30,865 nt of DNA, taken from NCBI GenBank assembly GCA_023142215.1, contig JAGLJW010000005.1, positions 1 through 30,865 on the forward strand. The letters run 5' to 3'. The notes below the pieces were generated by a model. It made no database searches. It was not told where the DNA came from and saw only the letters and a list, made by a program, of their open reading frames with translations. The DNA comes from Candidatus Parcubacteria bacterium (GTDB taxonomy: Bacteria; Patescibacteriota; Patescibacteriia; Patescibacteriales; UBA12075). The translations under genes were made by a program, and so were the position numbers. This document shows positions 1 to 6,161 of this stretch, one piece after another (the first letter of the stretch is position 1; each line of letters begins with the position of its first letter).

Positions 1-111
1 ATTTTTGGAGAAATTTACCGAAATCTGGGAATTTAGGTCATGCTGTAGTTTGGCGACAGGTCATTGAATGATCATTTTTCTGAAATTTAATTATTAAATT
101 CCAAAATAATG

Positions 112-152
112 ATATCAATGAAGAATAAAATTTTCTTATTCTTCATTGATAT
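112..152 (-). terminator. Perfect 17-bp hairpin downstream of the VWA gene
   Basis: The arms ATATCAATGAAGAATAA and TTATTCTTCATTGATAT pair perfectly over 17 bp around a 7-base loop. The hairpin lies 24 bp past the VWA stop codon, at the end of the minus-strand operon. On the minus strand it is followed by CATTATTTTGG, a weak T-rich tail, so it is probably a terminator and possibly bidirectional. I see no other supported feature in bases 1-111. Confidence 0.65.
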
Positions 153-175
153 GTTGTTTAATTTAAAAGAACAAA

Positions 176-958
176 TTAACTGCCAAATCCGCCCATAGCC
201 ATTTGGCTAAAGTTTACGGCTGTTTGGCTAGCTCGTACTGCAGACTGAGAAAAAATCTGAAAAGCTTTCCTGATATCTCCCTGGTTATTAGCTGGAGTTA
301 AAATCCATTCATCTCTAATCCCCATTTCACGAAAAACTTCATTGAAATCCGTATGACCATCAGCAATACCCAAAGCGGCAATAATATGTTGTTCCGTACG
401 AAGCATGTCATCAACTAAGGTTTTAACCATGGCAGAATTAGCCCTCTTGGAACAAAGATCGTCACCATCTGTAATAATTAATGTTACTGTTCTAACAGGC
501 ACACCGTTATCAGAAAAATCCTGAGTTTTGGCAAGCATAGTACCGAGTAACAACACAGTTTGATCATAAAGAGGAGTACCTTGATTGGGATCATAATTAT
601 TTTTATCCATCTTTATTGCCTGATTAATCGGACAATAAGGATATAAAATATTACCATTGAGATACCTGGTATGCACCAAAATATTATCAATCTGTTTAGA
701 ATCTATCAAAGCATCCAAAACCAAATTATGACCATCACATACTGTTTGGGTATTATTTTCATACCGAATAGAACTAGAATCATCAGGCATCATAGTTACC
801 AAAACTACTTCGCTGGCTTGCACATCATCAACTGGCATGCCAAGAGCAGCTTGTATTTCATTACCAATATCCACTACCGCTAAAACATCAGCAGCTTTAG
901 CAGTAATTAAACCTTCTTCTTCAGCAGAATTAAATAAATCCTTAACTGTATTAGACAT
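176..958 (-). CDS. TerY-like von Willebrand factor A (VWA) domain protein
   Basis: This 260-residue cytosolic protein is a single VWA domain with no signal peptide or membrane segment. The metal-ion-dependent adhesion site is complete: D59-x-S61-x-S63 (PDDSSS), T128 (GTPLYD) and D164 (ITDGDD). The last ~25 residues are Ala/Ser/Gln/Gly-rich and may be a flexible tail. VWA proteins of this kind are the TerY member of the TerY-P triad (VWA, PP2C phosphatase, protein kinase), and the two partners are encoded upstream in the same operon. Its job is probably as a metal-dependent scaffold or phosphorylation target in that switch; this is inferred from family and context. The start is supported by TAGGAGGG eight bases before the ATG. 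It is the last gene of the operon, separated from the hydrolase gene by a hairpin that contains a GGAGGGG run. Confidence 0.88.
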   Translation of the reverse strand: MSNTVKDLFNSAEEEGLITAKAADVLAVVDIGNEIQAALGMPVDDVQASEVVLVTMMPDDSSSIRYENNTQTVCDGHNLVLDALIDSKQIDNILVHTRYLNGNILYPYCPINQAIKMDKNNYDPNQGTPLYDQTVLLLGTMLAKTQDFSDNGVPVRTVTLIITDGDDLCSKRANSAMVKTLVDDMLRTEQHIIAALGIADGHTDFNEVFREMGIRDEWILTPANNQGDIRKAFQIFSQSAVRASQTAVNFSQMAMGGFGS

Positions 959-973
959 TTTTATTCCCTCCTA

Positions 974-1003
974 CCCCTCCTTTCTTAAATAAAAAAGGAG
1001 GGG
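974..1003 (-). promoter_or_regulatory. Hairpin next to the VWA gene ribosome binding site
   Basis: On the minus strand CCCCTCCTTT pairs with AAAGGAGGGG, about 10 bp with an 8-10 base loop. It fills the 52-bp gap between the hydrolase stop and the VWA start. The 3' arm contains a Shine-Dalgarno-like GGAGGGG, and the true VWA Shine-Dalgarno (TAGGAGGG) follows directly, before ATAAAAATG. No T-tract follows, so this is not a standard terminator. It could tune VWA translation or mark an mRNA processing site. Confidence 0.5.
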
Positions 1004-1010
1004 AAATGAA

Positions 1011-2057
1011 TTATAAATTAAGATCTGGCCAGTCTTTAACCTTATCCGTGGACTTCACGATATTCATACCAGCATTTTGAAAACGTTCAAAAGCTTCATC
1101 AGCTTGAGCTGTAAAATCAATTACACCAGGAATAACCACAGGGGATGTACAATCCTCAAGAAGATAAACCTTTTTAGCAAGCTTAGGATCCTTTGTCACA
1201 ATCTCATCTAACAAATCCGCAATCGTCCATGCAACACAATGACTTTTTGCTTGACCAGTAATTACAACTGCATCAAAATCAAGAAGTTTTTTTATGAACC
1301 TGGCATTTTTTTGAGCAATCGGACGACCTTTGTCATCATCCAAAACTTCAGGTCTAAGCACGGAATAATTTTCAGTCAAAGGATTTCCACCTTTAATCTC
1401 AAAACCAGTTTGTGCATTTCGTGCAATATTCTGAAAGAATATTGCTTCTTCAAGTAAAGGCACTAAAGCATGACCAATACCACCAAGTATAGCGTGATAA
1501 GGCCAAATCATTAATGGATACTTACCGCCGTCAGTTAAGACTTTGAGATAATGGAGAGCAAATCTTTGAAGAGCCATATAATTACCGCCGACAATAGAAT
1601 TCGCCACAGCTGGATTAACTTTCCATACACCACGTTCACCATCTTCAAGTGTAATAATAGTTTGAGCTGGAATCGGATGTTCACCTTTATCATTAACCCA
1701 AAACACTTCATGAAAAATCTGCATTGCAGTATGCGTATCCATAGTTGGATTAATCTCAGTGATTGAATTCAAATTCCGATAAATAAATTCGCACAAACGA
1801 ATATTATCATCAATTGCCCCAGTCCCAGTTTGACCACCAACAAATAATTCAAAATCCGATAGACAAAATGTGTTTTGCATATCAATTGGAACTAAACACA
1901 TTTTGAATTGATCTTTAGCAGCTGGCTTAATATTATTTTTCTTCGCCCAAGTCCTTGCATCTACTGCGAGTTTTTGATATGGAACTCGCCAGACTTGATC
2001 TGCCTTAGTCTTATCAAAAAAATCTGGAATACCTAATTCTTGTTTTGACATTTCCAT
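1011..2057 (-). CDS. Enlarged nicotinamidase/isochorismatase-fold cysteine hydrolase
   Basis: This 348-residue protein keeps the active-site pattern of nicotinamidases (nicotinamide to nicotinate in NAD salvage). Numbering from the chosen start: nucleophile C274 (QAKSHCVAWT), D59 (VPIDMQN), K222 (FEIKGGNP), metal ligands D107/H109/H116 (MDTHTAMQIFH) and H188 (WPYHAILGG), and a VVIPG cis-peptide-like loop. Usual family members have about 180-220 residues. Here there is a ~58-residue N-terminal extension and a ~70-residue insert between H116 and H188, so the substrate may not be nicotinamide. The ATG at 2057 is preferred because AAAGGAG lies six bases upstream; an ATG at 2081 would add eight residues. 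It lies between the kinase and VWA genes of a TerY-P operon, so a link to that signalling module is inferred. Confidence 0.85.
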   Translation of the reverse strand: MEMSKQELGIPDFFDKTKADQVWRVPYQKLAVDARTWAKKNNIKPAAKDQFKMCLVPIDMQNTFCLSDFELFVGGQTGTGAIDDNIRLCEFIYRNLNSITEINPTMDTHTAMQIFHEVFWVNDKGEHPIPAQTIITLEDGERGVWKVNPAVANSIVGGNYMALQRFALHYLKVLTDGGKYPLMIWPYHAILGGIGHALVPLLEEAIFFQNIARNAQTGFEIKGGNPLTENYSVLRPEVLDDDKGRPIAQKNARFIKKLLDFDAVVITGQAKSHCVAWTIADLLDEIVTKDPKLAKKVYLLEDCTSPVVIPGVIDFTAQADEAFERFQNAGMNIVKSTDKVKDWPDLNL

Positions 2058-2063
2058 AATCAT

Positions 2064-2070
2064 CTCCTTT
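2064..2070 (-). promoter_or_regulatory. Ribosome binding site fixing the hydrolase start
   Basis: AAAGGAG on the minus strand lies six bases before the ATG at 2057 and downstream of the alternative ATG at 2081. It therefore favours the shorter protein beginning MEMSKQ. Confidence 0.7.
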
Positions 2071-2093
2071 GAATTATTCATAATATAAATAAT

Positions 2094-3962
2094 TCAGTTA
2101 ATTTTAAGACTGTAAACTTCTTTAGATTTAACTACATACAAACCAGTTTTCCCTGGAAACAAATGACAATTTTGATCAACATATTTTTCGGTGTCAAGAA
2201 ATTTTTTGGTAACCTGAATACTAGAATTTTCTACATCAACTCTAACAATACCGTCATCCGTTGCAACTAAAAGAAAATTTGATACTACACATTTTCCTCT
2301 AATATTTTGCAACCATTCAGATTTTCCTTTTTCCTCCTTTGTTTGAGCTACAATATCTCCTTTTTTATTTACGACAATTGCATAATGAAAAATCTTTCCG
2401 CTCTCAGCCATTGCCACGAAAAACCAACAAATATCTTTTCCGAAAAAACAAGTTGAATCAATTAACTGTCCCTTAAGTATGGGCAACTTAACTTCATCAT
2501 TAATACCTTTTCTTTTAGTATCAAAGACAAAAGCTACATTCAAATTTCCAGCCATATAAAAACCGAAACCAAATTCTTCTCCAACCCAGAACAAAGTCTG
2601 ATTTTGCAAAACATCACCAATATATTCTGGACCAAATTTACCACTTCTAAGAAGTTGTCCATTTTGTATCCAGAAATAATTTTGGCTATTAGCATCAAAC
2701 ATTGACAAATTTCTAAAAGTATCAACAAATACTTTTTCAACCTGTTTGTTTTGCTCTAAAATAACCAATTGATTTTTTTTAGCCATAAGAGTTTTTTTTC
2801 TGAAAATACGATACCTAATTCCATAATCAAGATCACCTTCTAGAACTTTTTGATTATCCTCTCTGAGAAATTTACCCTGATTATGATAAAGCCATTTCAA
2901 TTCTCCGCCTACACACTTTGCAAAAACTATCAAACCCTTATCCCAAAAAACTTTAGTAACAGTTACTTTACCAATTACTTCTACAATCTCTTTGACAAGA
3001 GCTTGAGTAAACTGCTTGCAATTTGGACAAATATTTCGTCCATGCTCTGTTCCGCATTTATTGCATTTGTAAAAATGCAAATCAGATAAAAGATTAATCG
3101 GAAATTCGCCACGCTTATCTTGCTCAAATGTCTTTTGAAAATAATGCAAAAGATTATCGGGCAATATATTGTAATGCGTCGCAGACTTAGGATATTTAAC
3201 TTCATCATTGAATACACTAATTCTATTTAATGCTCTTCTGTTTTGCGGAATTCTTTTTTGCTTGTCTTTCGGTTTATAGATACCACCAAAAGGATCAAGC
3301 AAAAGTAAGCATTGCCAAAGCATAACAGTAAAAGCATACCAATCAGAGTTGCAGTTGTAAGGTTTGGATAATACAAAATCTTTCACCTTTGAATTAGCCA
3401 GTGTTGGATCTAGAAATTTTGCAGTAAACATCTTGCACAAAAATCCACCAAATTGAAAGCTGTCAGCATCAATAATAAATGCTTCTTGCTTAGCAACTAA
3501 AACGTTTAAATCGTTAAAATCACCGATGACAACTTGCTTATTATGAATACCATTTACAGTTTGATATAAATCCTTAAAAATATTTATTATCTCACTATTG
3601 CCAATATTCATATTCCTGAAAGATTTATCAGTATAGCGAATTAAAGATTCGGTATTTTTAAGAAGTGGCATAACATAACCGACAATTTTAGTTTTAGTTT
3701 TATTTGTCGCCAATTTACAAGGCTTAACAATCCTATCAGGTAAACCTCTTGGAAACATTTTCAACTTTTTTTGATGAATCTTTATTCTTTCAATCGCACC
3801 TTGTTGCTCGTCTTTTGAATTAGCATAGTCAAGATGATTCGGCGGTTTAAAAACTTTCAAAGCCAGACCTTTACCAATATCATAAACATCAGCTTCACCA
3901 CCTTTACCAATAGATTTTGTAGGATTAAGTCTAATTTTACGACCTTCAACATAAACATCCAC
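2094..3962 (-). CDS. TerY-P triad protein kinase with zinc ribbon and beta-rich C-terminal domain
   Basis: This 622-residue protein has an atypical Ser/Thr kinase domain in residues ~10-290. It shows a Gly-rich loop (IGKGGEADVY, ~18-27), VAIK-like lysine K36 (LALKVFK), catalytic loop GDFNDLN (147-153, in place of HRDxxxxN) and IDADSF (164-169, in place of DFG). A zinc ribbon follows, with C300-x2-C303 and C312-x2-C315. Residues ~330-622 are beta-rich with repeated short strands, possibly a propeller-like sensor. Kinase plus zinc ribbon next to PP2C and VWA genes is the TerY-P triad arrangement. The GTG start at 3962 is chosen because AGGAGGTGAT lies just upstream; a TTG at 3986 would place that site inside the gene. 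The phosphatase stop is only 4 bp upstream, so the two are probably translationally coupled. The kinase substrate is unknown; the VWA protein is the likely partner. Confidence 0.87.
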   Translation of the reverse strand: MDVYVEGRKIRLNPTKSIGKGGEADVYDIGKGLALKVFKPPNHLDYANSKDEQQGAIERIKIHQKKLKMFPRGLPDRIVKPCKLATNKTKTKIVGYVMPLLKNTESLIRYTDKSFRNMNIGNSEIINIFKDLYQTVNGIHNKQVVIGDFNDLNVLVAKQEAFIIDADSFQFGGFLCKMFTAKFLDPTLANSKVKDFVLSKPYNCNSDWYAFTVMLWQCLLLLDPFGGIYKPKDKQKRIPQNRRALNRISVFNDEVKYPKSATHYNILPDNLLHYFQKTFEQDKRGEFPINLLSDLHFYKCNKCGTEHGRNICPNCKQFTQALVKEIVEVIGKVTVTKVFWDKGLIVFAKCVGGELKWLYHNQGKFLREDNQKVLEGDLDYGIRYRIFRKKTLMAKKNQLVILEQNKQVEKVFVDTFRNLSMFDANSQNYFWIQNGQLLRSGKFGPEYIGDVLQNQTLFWVGEEFGFGFYMAGNLNVAFVFDTKRKGINDEVKLPILKGQLIDSTCFFGKDICWFFVAMAESGKIFHYAIVVNKKGDIVAQTKEEKGKSEWLQNIRGKCVVSNFLLVATDDGIVRVDVENSSIQVTKKFLDTEKYVDQNCHLFPGKTGLYVVKSKEVYSLKIN

Positions 3963-3965
3963 GAT

Positions 3966-3975
3966 ATCACCTCCT
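3966..3975 (-). promoter_or_regulatory. Strong ribosome binding site fixing the kinase GTG start
   Basis: AGGAGGTGAT on the minus strand precedes GTG at 3962 at normal spacing and overlaps the phosphatase stop codon (TGA, 3967-3969). It argues against the upstream TTG as the start and suggests coupled translation. Confidence 0.75.
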
Positions 3976-4794
3976 CTTTCTAACAATAATTAGAGTTGTA
4001 TCATCTTCTAGCAATCCTTTTTCGGAAACTATATCAACAATATAACCCTGTGGATTTCTTTGATATTTAACAACATTTCGATTTGTTAAAGACAATTTTC
4101 TTCTCAATAAATCAGAGTTTCTAAACAAAGCATCATCTTTGACAAAATCATTGAAATCAGGAATCACTGTTTTTTTACCAGGAATATTTTTTCCTTGCTT
4201 ATTGATTAAATCCATAACTCCATCAGTTCCAATAACCATTTGCTCAAATTCATTGAATTTTAAATTTTTTAAAATTTTAAATTTAAGTAGATCATCAATC
4301 TGATTTTGTAAAGAAGACTTTATTAAACCATACATTAAATATGGAGGTTCATTTTTAGGAAATGGTCCTAAATTTACAATCTCATCATTAACCATTACTA
4401 CCCCATCGCCAAGTGAAAATATTACTACTGCATCACGAGTTAAAACAAAACCAACTAAGGTAAATAGAAAAAAATCATTCACAGTTTTAGAAAAATTTAA
4501 TCCTAATTGATTTATAAGTACTCTAAATTGAGCCAAAGAATCTAGTCTTACTTTTTCCAATAAATCGTTAAAATCTTGACCAGAAAAATAATTTTTTTCA
4601 ATCAAACAAACAATCATCTTAACTACTAAATTTGCCCCGACTTCACTTTGGACACAACTTCCACAACCATCAGCTACTAAACCAATAACCATATCTGGTC
4701 TATTAATGACATAGAATGCATCTTGATTATTTTTATTCATCTCCCTATGGCTTCTGCCTTGAATAGTCGCTGTTGCTATTTCAATTTCTTTCAT
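3967..4794 (-). CDS. PP2C-type Ser/Thr protein phosphatase of the TerY-P triad
   Basis: This is a 275-residue soluble PP2C domain that fills the whole protein. The metal-binding and catalytic motifs are present: NQDAF (D25), VADGCGS (D42-G43), SLGDGVV (D130), GTDGVMDL (D191) and LEDDTTL (D264/D265). It would hydrolyse phospho-Ser/Thr with Mn or Mg, presumably reversing the action of the kinase encoded 4 bp downstream. The ATG at 4794 has AAGGAG seven bases upstream. It is the first large gene of the operon; upstream lie three hairpins and a 43-residue small ORF. Confidence 0.93.
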   Translation of the reverse strand: MKEIEIATATIQGRSHREMNKNNQDAFYVINRPDMVIGLVADGCGSCVQSEVGANLVVKMIVCLIEKNYFSGQDFNDLLEKVRLDSLAQFRVLINQLGLNFSKTVNDFFLFTLVGFVLTRDAVVIFSLGDGVVMVNDEIVNLGPFPKNEPPYLMYGLIKSSLQNQIDDLLKFKILKNLKFNEFEQMVIGTDGVMDLINKQGKNIPGKKTVIPDFNDFVKDDALFRNSDLLRRKLSLTNRNVVKYQRNPQGYIVDIVSEKGLLEDDTTLIIVRKRR

Positions 4795-4853
4795 TTTTTT
4801 CTCCTTTAATATTATTAGGGGCTGTTATAAAATATTAGTCCCTATATGTAATG

Positions 4854-4890
4854 AACAAAGCCTTACTCATAATTTGAGCAAGGCTTTGTT
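4854..4890. repeat. Hairpin 1 upstream of the phosphatase gene (16-bp arms)
   Basis: AACAAAGCCTTACTCA (4854-4869) pairs with TGAGCAAGGCTTTGTT (4875-4890), with one mismatch and a 5-base loop. Neither side has a clear T-tract. It is the phosphatase-proximal member of three successive hairpins in the 229 bp between the small ORF and the phosphatase gene. Confidence 0.65.
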
Positions 4891-4907
4891 GAAAGATTTT
4901 TAACATT

Positions 4908-4977
4908 TATTAAACACGACTAAAATAAATGAGAAAATCTCTCGAGAAAACTTTCCTCAAAAATGTCGTGTTTAATA
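4908..4977. repeat. Hairpin 2 upstream of the phosphatase gene (13-bp outer arms)
   Basis: TATTAAACACGAC (4908-4920) pairs with GTCGTGTTTAATA (4965-4977). The 44-base interior contains a further imperfect stem with TCTCGAGA at its tip. It is long and structured, with no T-tract and no convincing gene inside. Confidence 0.6.
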
Positions 4978-4985
4978 TTTTGTAT

Positions 4986-5013
4986 CAAGACAGATAAATT
5001 TTTATCTGTCTTG
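4986..5013 (-). terminator. Hairpin 3, directly after the small ORF (12-13 bp arms)
   Basis: CAAGACAGATAAA pairs with TTTATCTGTCTTG around a minimal loop. The hairpin lies 10 bp past the small ORF stop codon on the minus strand. It may be a terminator or attenuator between the small ORF and the phosphatase gene, but the following minus-strand bases (ATACAAAATATT) are not a clean T-tract. Confidence 0.45.
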
Positions 5014-5023
5014 ATTTTAAAGA

Positions 5024-5155
5024 TCAATTATTTACAATTCTTCTAATTTTATCTTCTGTCCTTTTATAATTCTTTTCTCTTTGCCTTGTTTTTATCATTT
5101 CACGTAAGGATTTACCTCTTGGCGTGAAATCAACTTTAATAATTTTCGCTTTCAT
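5024..5155 (-). CDS. Small basic 43-residue protein at the head of the TerY-P cluster
   Basis: This small ORF reads MKAKIIKVDFTPRGKSLREM and then a Lys/Arg-rich helical-looking tail ending RRIVNN; it is strongly basic. It is supported by an excellent Shine-Dalgarno (GGGAGGTG) before the ATG, same-strand placement, and a palindrome shared with the nrtR promoter immediately upstream (5171-5192). I do not recognise a family. Its basic character could fit binding to nucleic acid or ribosomes, but that is a guess. It could be the first gene of the phosphatase-kinase-hydrolase-VWA operon, although three hairpins and 229 bp separate it from the phosphatase. It could instead act as a leader peptide. 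Confidence 0.65.
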   Translation of the reverse strand: MKAKIIKVDFTPRGKSLREMIKTRQREKNYKRTEDKIRRIVNN

Positions 5156-5170
5156 ATCACACCTCCCTTT

Positions 5171-5192
5171 TTGTGTATTTTTTTACACTAAC
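5171..5192 (-). promoter_or_regulatory. Palindrome (putative NrtR operator A) before the small ORF
   Basis: On the minus strand TTAGTGT-AAAAAAAT-ACACAAA lies 16-37 bases upstream of the small ORF start, next to its ribosome binding site. It shares TTAGTGT...ACAC with two sites upstream of nrtR (5969-5988 and 6067-6087). Shared sites next to a regulator gene suggest an operator; binding by this NrtR-like protein is inference. Confidence 0.6.
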
Positions 5193-5207
5193 TATTAATA
5201 TTTTTTT

Positions 5208-5262
5208 AGCTTATAGATTTTTCTTTATAAATAATTCACTTTTAAAGAAAGATCTATAAGCT
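5208..5262 (-). terminator. 20-bp hairpin after nrtR
   Basis: AGCTTATAGATTTTTCTTTA (5208-5227) pairs with TAAAGAAAGATCTATAAGCT (5243-5262), 20 bp with one mismatch and a 15-base loop. It starts 8 bp past the nrtR stop codon. The minus-strand tail is A-rich rather than T-rich, so termination is plausible but not canonical. It separates nrtR from operator A. Confidence 0.55.
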
Positions 5263-5270
5263 ACATTAAT

Positions 5271-5948
5271 TTAAATTATCTCAACTACTTCAAGTTTTCT
5301 GTTTTTAAACTTATATAAATGAGCTGGTCTATTTGCTCCTCCAATTGTCTTTTTGTTTGTTTTCTTAATAATATCTAAAGATAATATTTTTTTTCTAAAA
5401 TTTCTTTTATCAATCTTTCTTTCTAATATTGTTTCATACATTTTTTGTAAATCAGTAAAAGTAAATTCGGTTGGTAATAAACTATAAACGATATTAGTAT
5501 ATTCAAGTTTTGATTTAAGTCTAATAATTGCTAATTTAATAATATCTTCATGGTCATAGCCAAGTTTTTTTATTTCATTTATAGAATGCCAAGCTATTTC
5601 GTCATATTCTTTCGTAGTTTTAAATTGATATTCCTTGTTCGGTGCAAGAGCAAAATATGATACTGACACTACTCTACCTAAAGGATCTCTATTAACCTCT
5701 CCAAAACTGTATAACTGTTCCAAATATATATTTGATAAACCCGTCTTATTCTTTAAATGCTTTGCAGCTGAATTATCAACAGATTCCTTAATATTTACAA
5801 GTCCACCTGGCAAAACCCATTTTCCCTTAAAAGGACCTTTATTAGTTTTAATAAGTAATACCTTCAATTCATTATCTATTACTGTAAATATAACTACATC
5901 GGTTGCAATTACTGCATGTTTAAAATTTTTCCAATTAATTTTTTTCAT
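5271..5948 (-). CDS. nrtR: NrtR-like transcriptional regulator (catalytically dead Nudix plus wHTH)
   Basis: This 225-residue protein has an N-terminal Nudix domain (~8-140) and a C-terminal winged helix-turn-helix (~145-225), the layout and length of NrtR. NrtR proteins are regulators of NAD metabolism genes that bind ADP-ribose-type ligands. The Nudix box begins normally (G49 ... E55), but the REUxEE part reads KHLKNK (63-68), so the catalytic glutamates are gone, as expected of a sensor rather than a hydrolase. A good promoter lies upstream (TTGACA-17-TATTAT) with a TTAGTGT palindrome over the -10 and start site, suggesting autorepression. The same palindrome occurs upstream of the small ORF of the TerY-P cluster, which contains a nicotinamidase-like gene. 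No Shine-Dalgarno is evident. The family call is firm; the ligand and targets are inferred. Confidence 0.88.
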   Translation of the reverse strand: MKKINWKNFKHAVIATDVVIFTVIDNELKVLLIKTNKGPFKGKWVLPGGLVNIKESVDNSAAKHLKNKTGLSNIYLEQLYSFGEVNRDPLGRVVSVSYFALAPNKEYQFKTTKEYDEIAWHSINEIKKLGYDHEDIIKLAIIRLKSKLEYTNIVYSLLPTEFTFTDLQKMYETILERKIDKRNFRKKILSLDIIKKTNKKTIGGANRPAHLYKFKNRKLEVVEII

Positions 5949-5968
5949 ATTTTGTTATTTAAATTGCT

Positions 5969-5988
5969 TAGTGTACTTATAACACTAT
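5969..5988 (-). promoter_or_regulatory. Palindrome (putative NrtR operator B) over the nrtR -10 and start
   Basis: TTAGTGT-ACTTATA-ACACTA on the plus strand is a near-perfect inverted repeat with a 7-base spacer. It overlaps the -10 element (5987-5992) and the expected transcription start of nrtR (~5980). This placement is typical of steric repression. Confidence 0.65.
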
Positions 5989-6015
5989 AATATACCTAAA
6001 TAAAAAACTTGTCAA
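5987..6015 (-). promoter_or_regulatory. nrtR: Sigma-70-type promoter of nrtR
   Basis: On the minus strand TTGACA (6015-6010), a 17-base spacer and TATTAT (5992-5987) form a strong promoter. It starts transcription about 30 bases before the nrtR ATG. Confidence 0.7.
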
Positions 6016-6066
6016 GCCCTCTAATATTAAACAAAAAATCAACATTTTCCATACAAACTTTTTTAA

Positions 6067-6087
6067 TTAGTGTAAGTTATACACAAA
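6067..6087. promoter_or_regulatory. Palindrome (putative NrtR operator C), upstream copy
   Basis: TTAGTGT-AAGTTAT-ACACAAA on the plus strand matches operators A and B. Its centre lies about 99 bp from operator B, upstream of the nrtR -35 element. No other start lies nearby, so it may be an auxiliary site, for example for looping. Confidence 0.55.
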
Positions 6088-6104
6088 TACTTTTCTACCA
6101 AATA

Positions 6105-6135
6105 AAAAACGCATCAGATTTTTAATCCAATGCGT
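6105..6135 (-). terminator. Rho-independent terminator of the HD gene operon
   Basis: On the minus strand ACGCAT-TG-GATT, a short loop, AATC-TG-ATGCGT and a T-rich tail (TTTTTTATTT) form a bulged stem with a T-tract, about 30 bp beyond the HD gene stop. Confidence 0.65.
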
Positions 6136-6161
6136 GGTCATATTTTTTGTAAAAATATAAT

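Noticed and set aside
1..71. Two short plus-strand frames open from the left edge (ending at 67 and 71) that could be the 3' end of another gene
   Set aside because: Only about 22 codons each, two frames compete, and no family motif is visible. The bidirectional hairpin at 112-152 would fit a convergent gene but does not prove one.
4816..4844. TAGGG...CCCTA inverted repeat just upstream of the phosphatase ribosome binding site
   Set aside because: Only five firm base pairs with a 19-base loop; too weak to call an operator or terminator.
4931..4999. A 22-codon plus-strand ORF (MRKSLEKTFLKNVV...) within hairpin 2
   Set aside because: No ribosome binding site, it runs through two hairpins, and the stem structure explains the sequence better.
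4854..5155. Toxin-antitoxin or retron-like unit formed by the small ORF and hairpins
   Set aside because: No reverse transcriptase, no toxin fold and no second small gene; operator sharing with nrtR is the simpler reading.
5271..5948. Active Nudix hydrolase (MutT or ADP-ribose pyrophosphatase)
   Set aside because: The catalytic REUxEE positions are KHLKNK, and a C-terminal winged helix is present, fitting an NrtR-type regulator.
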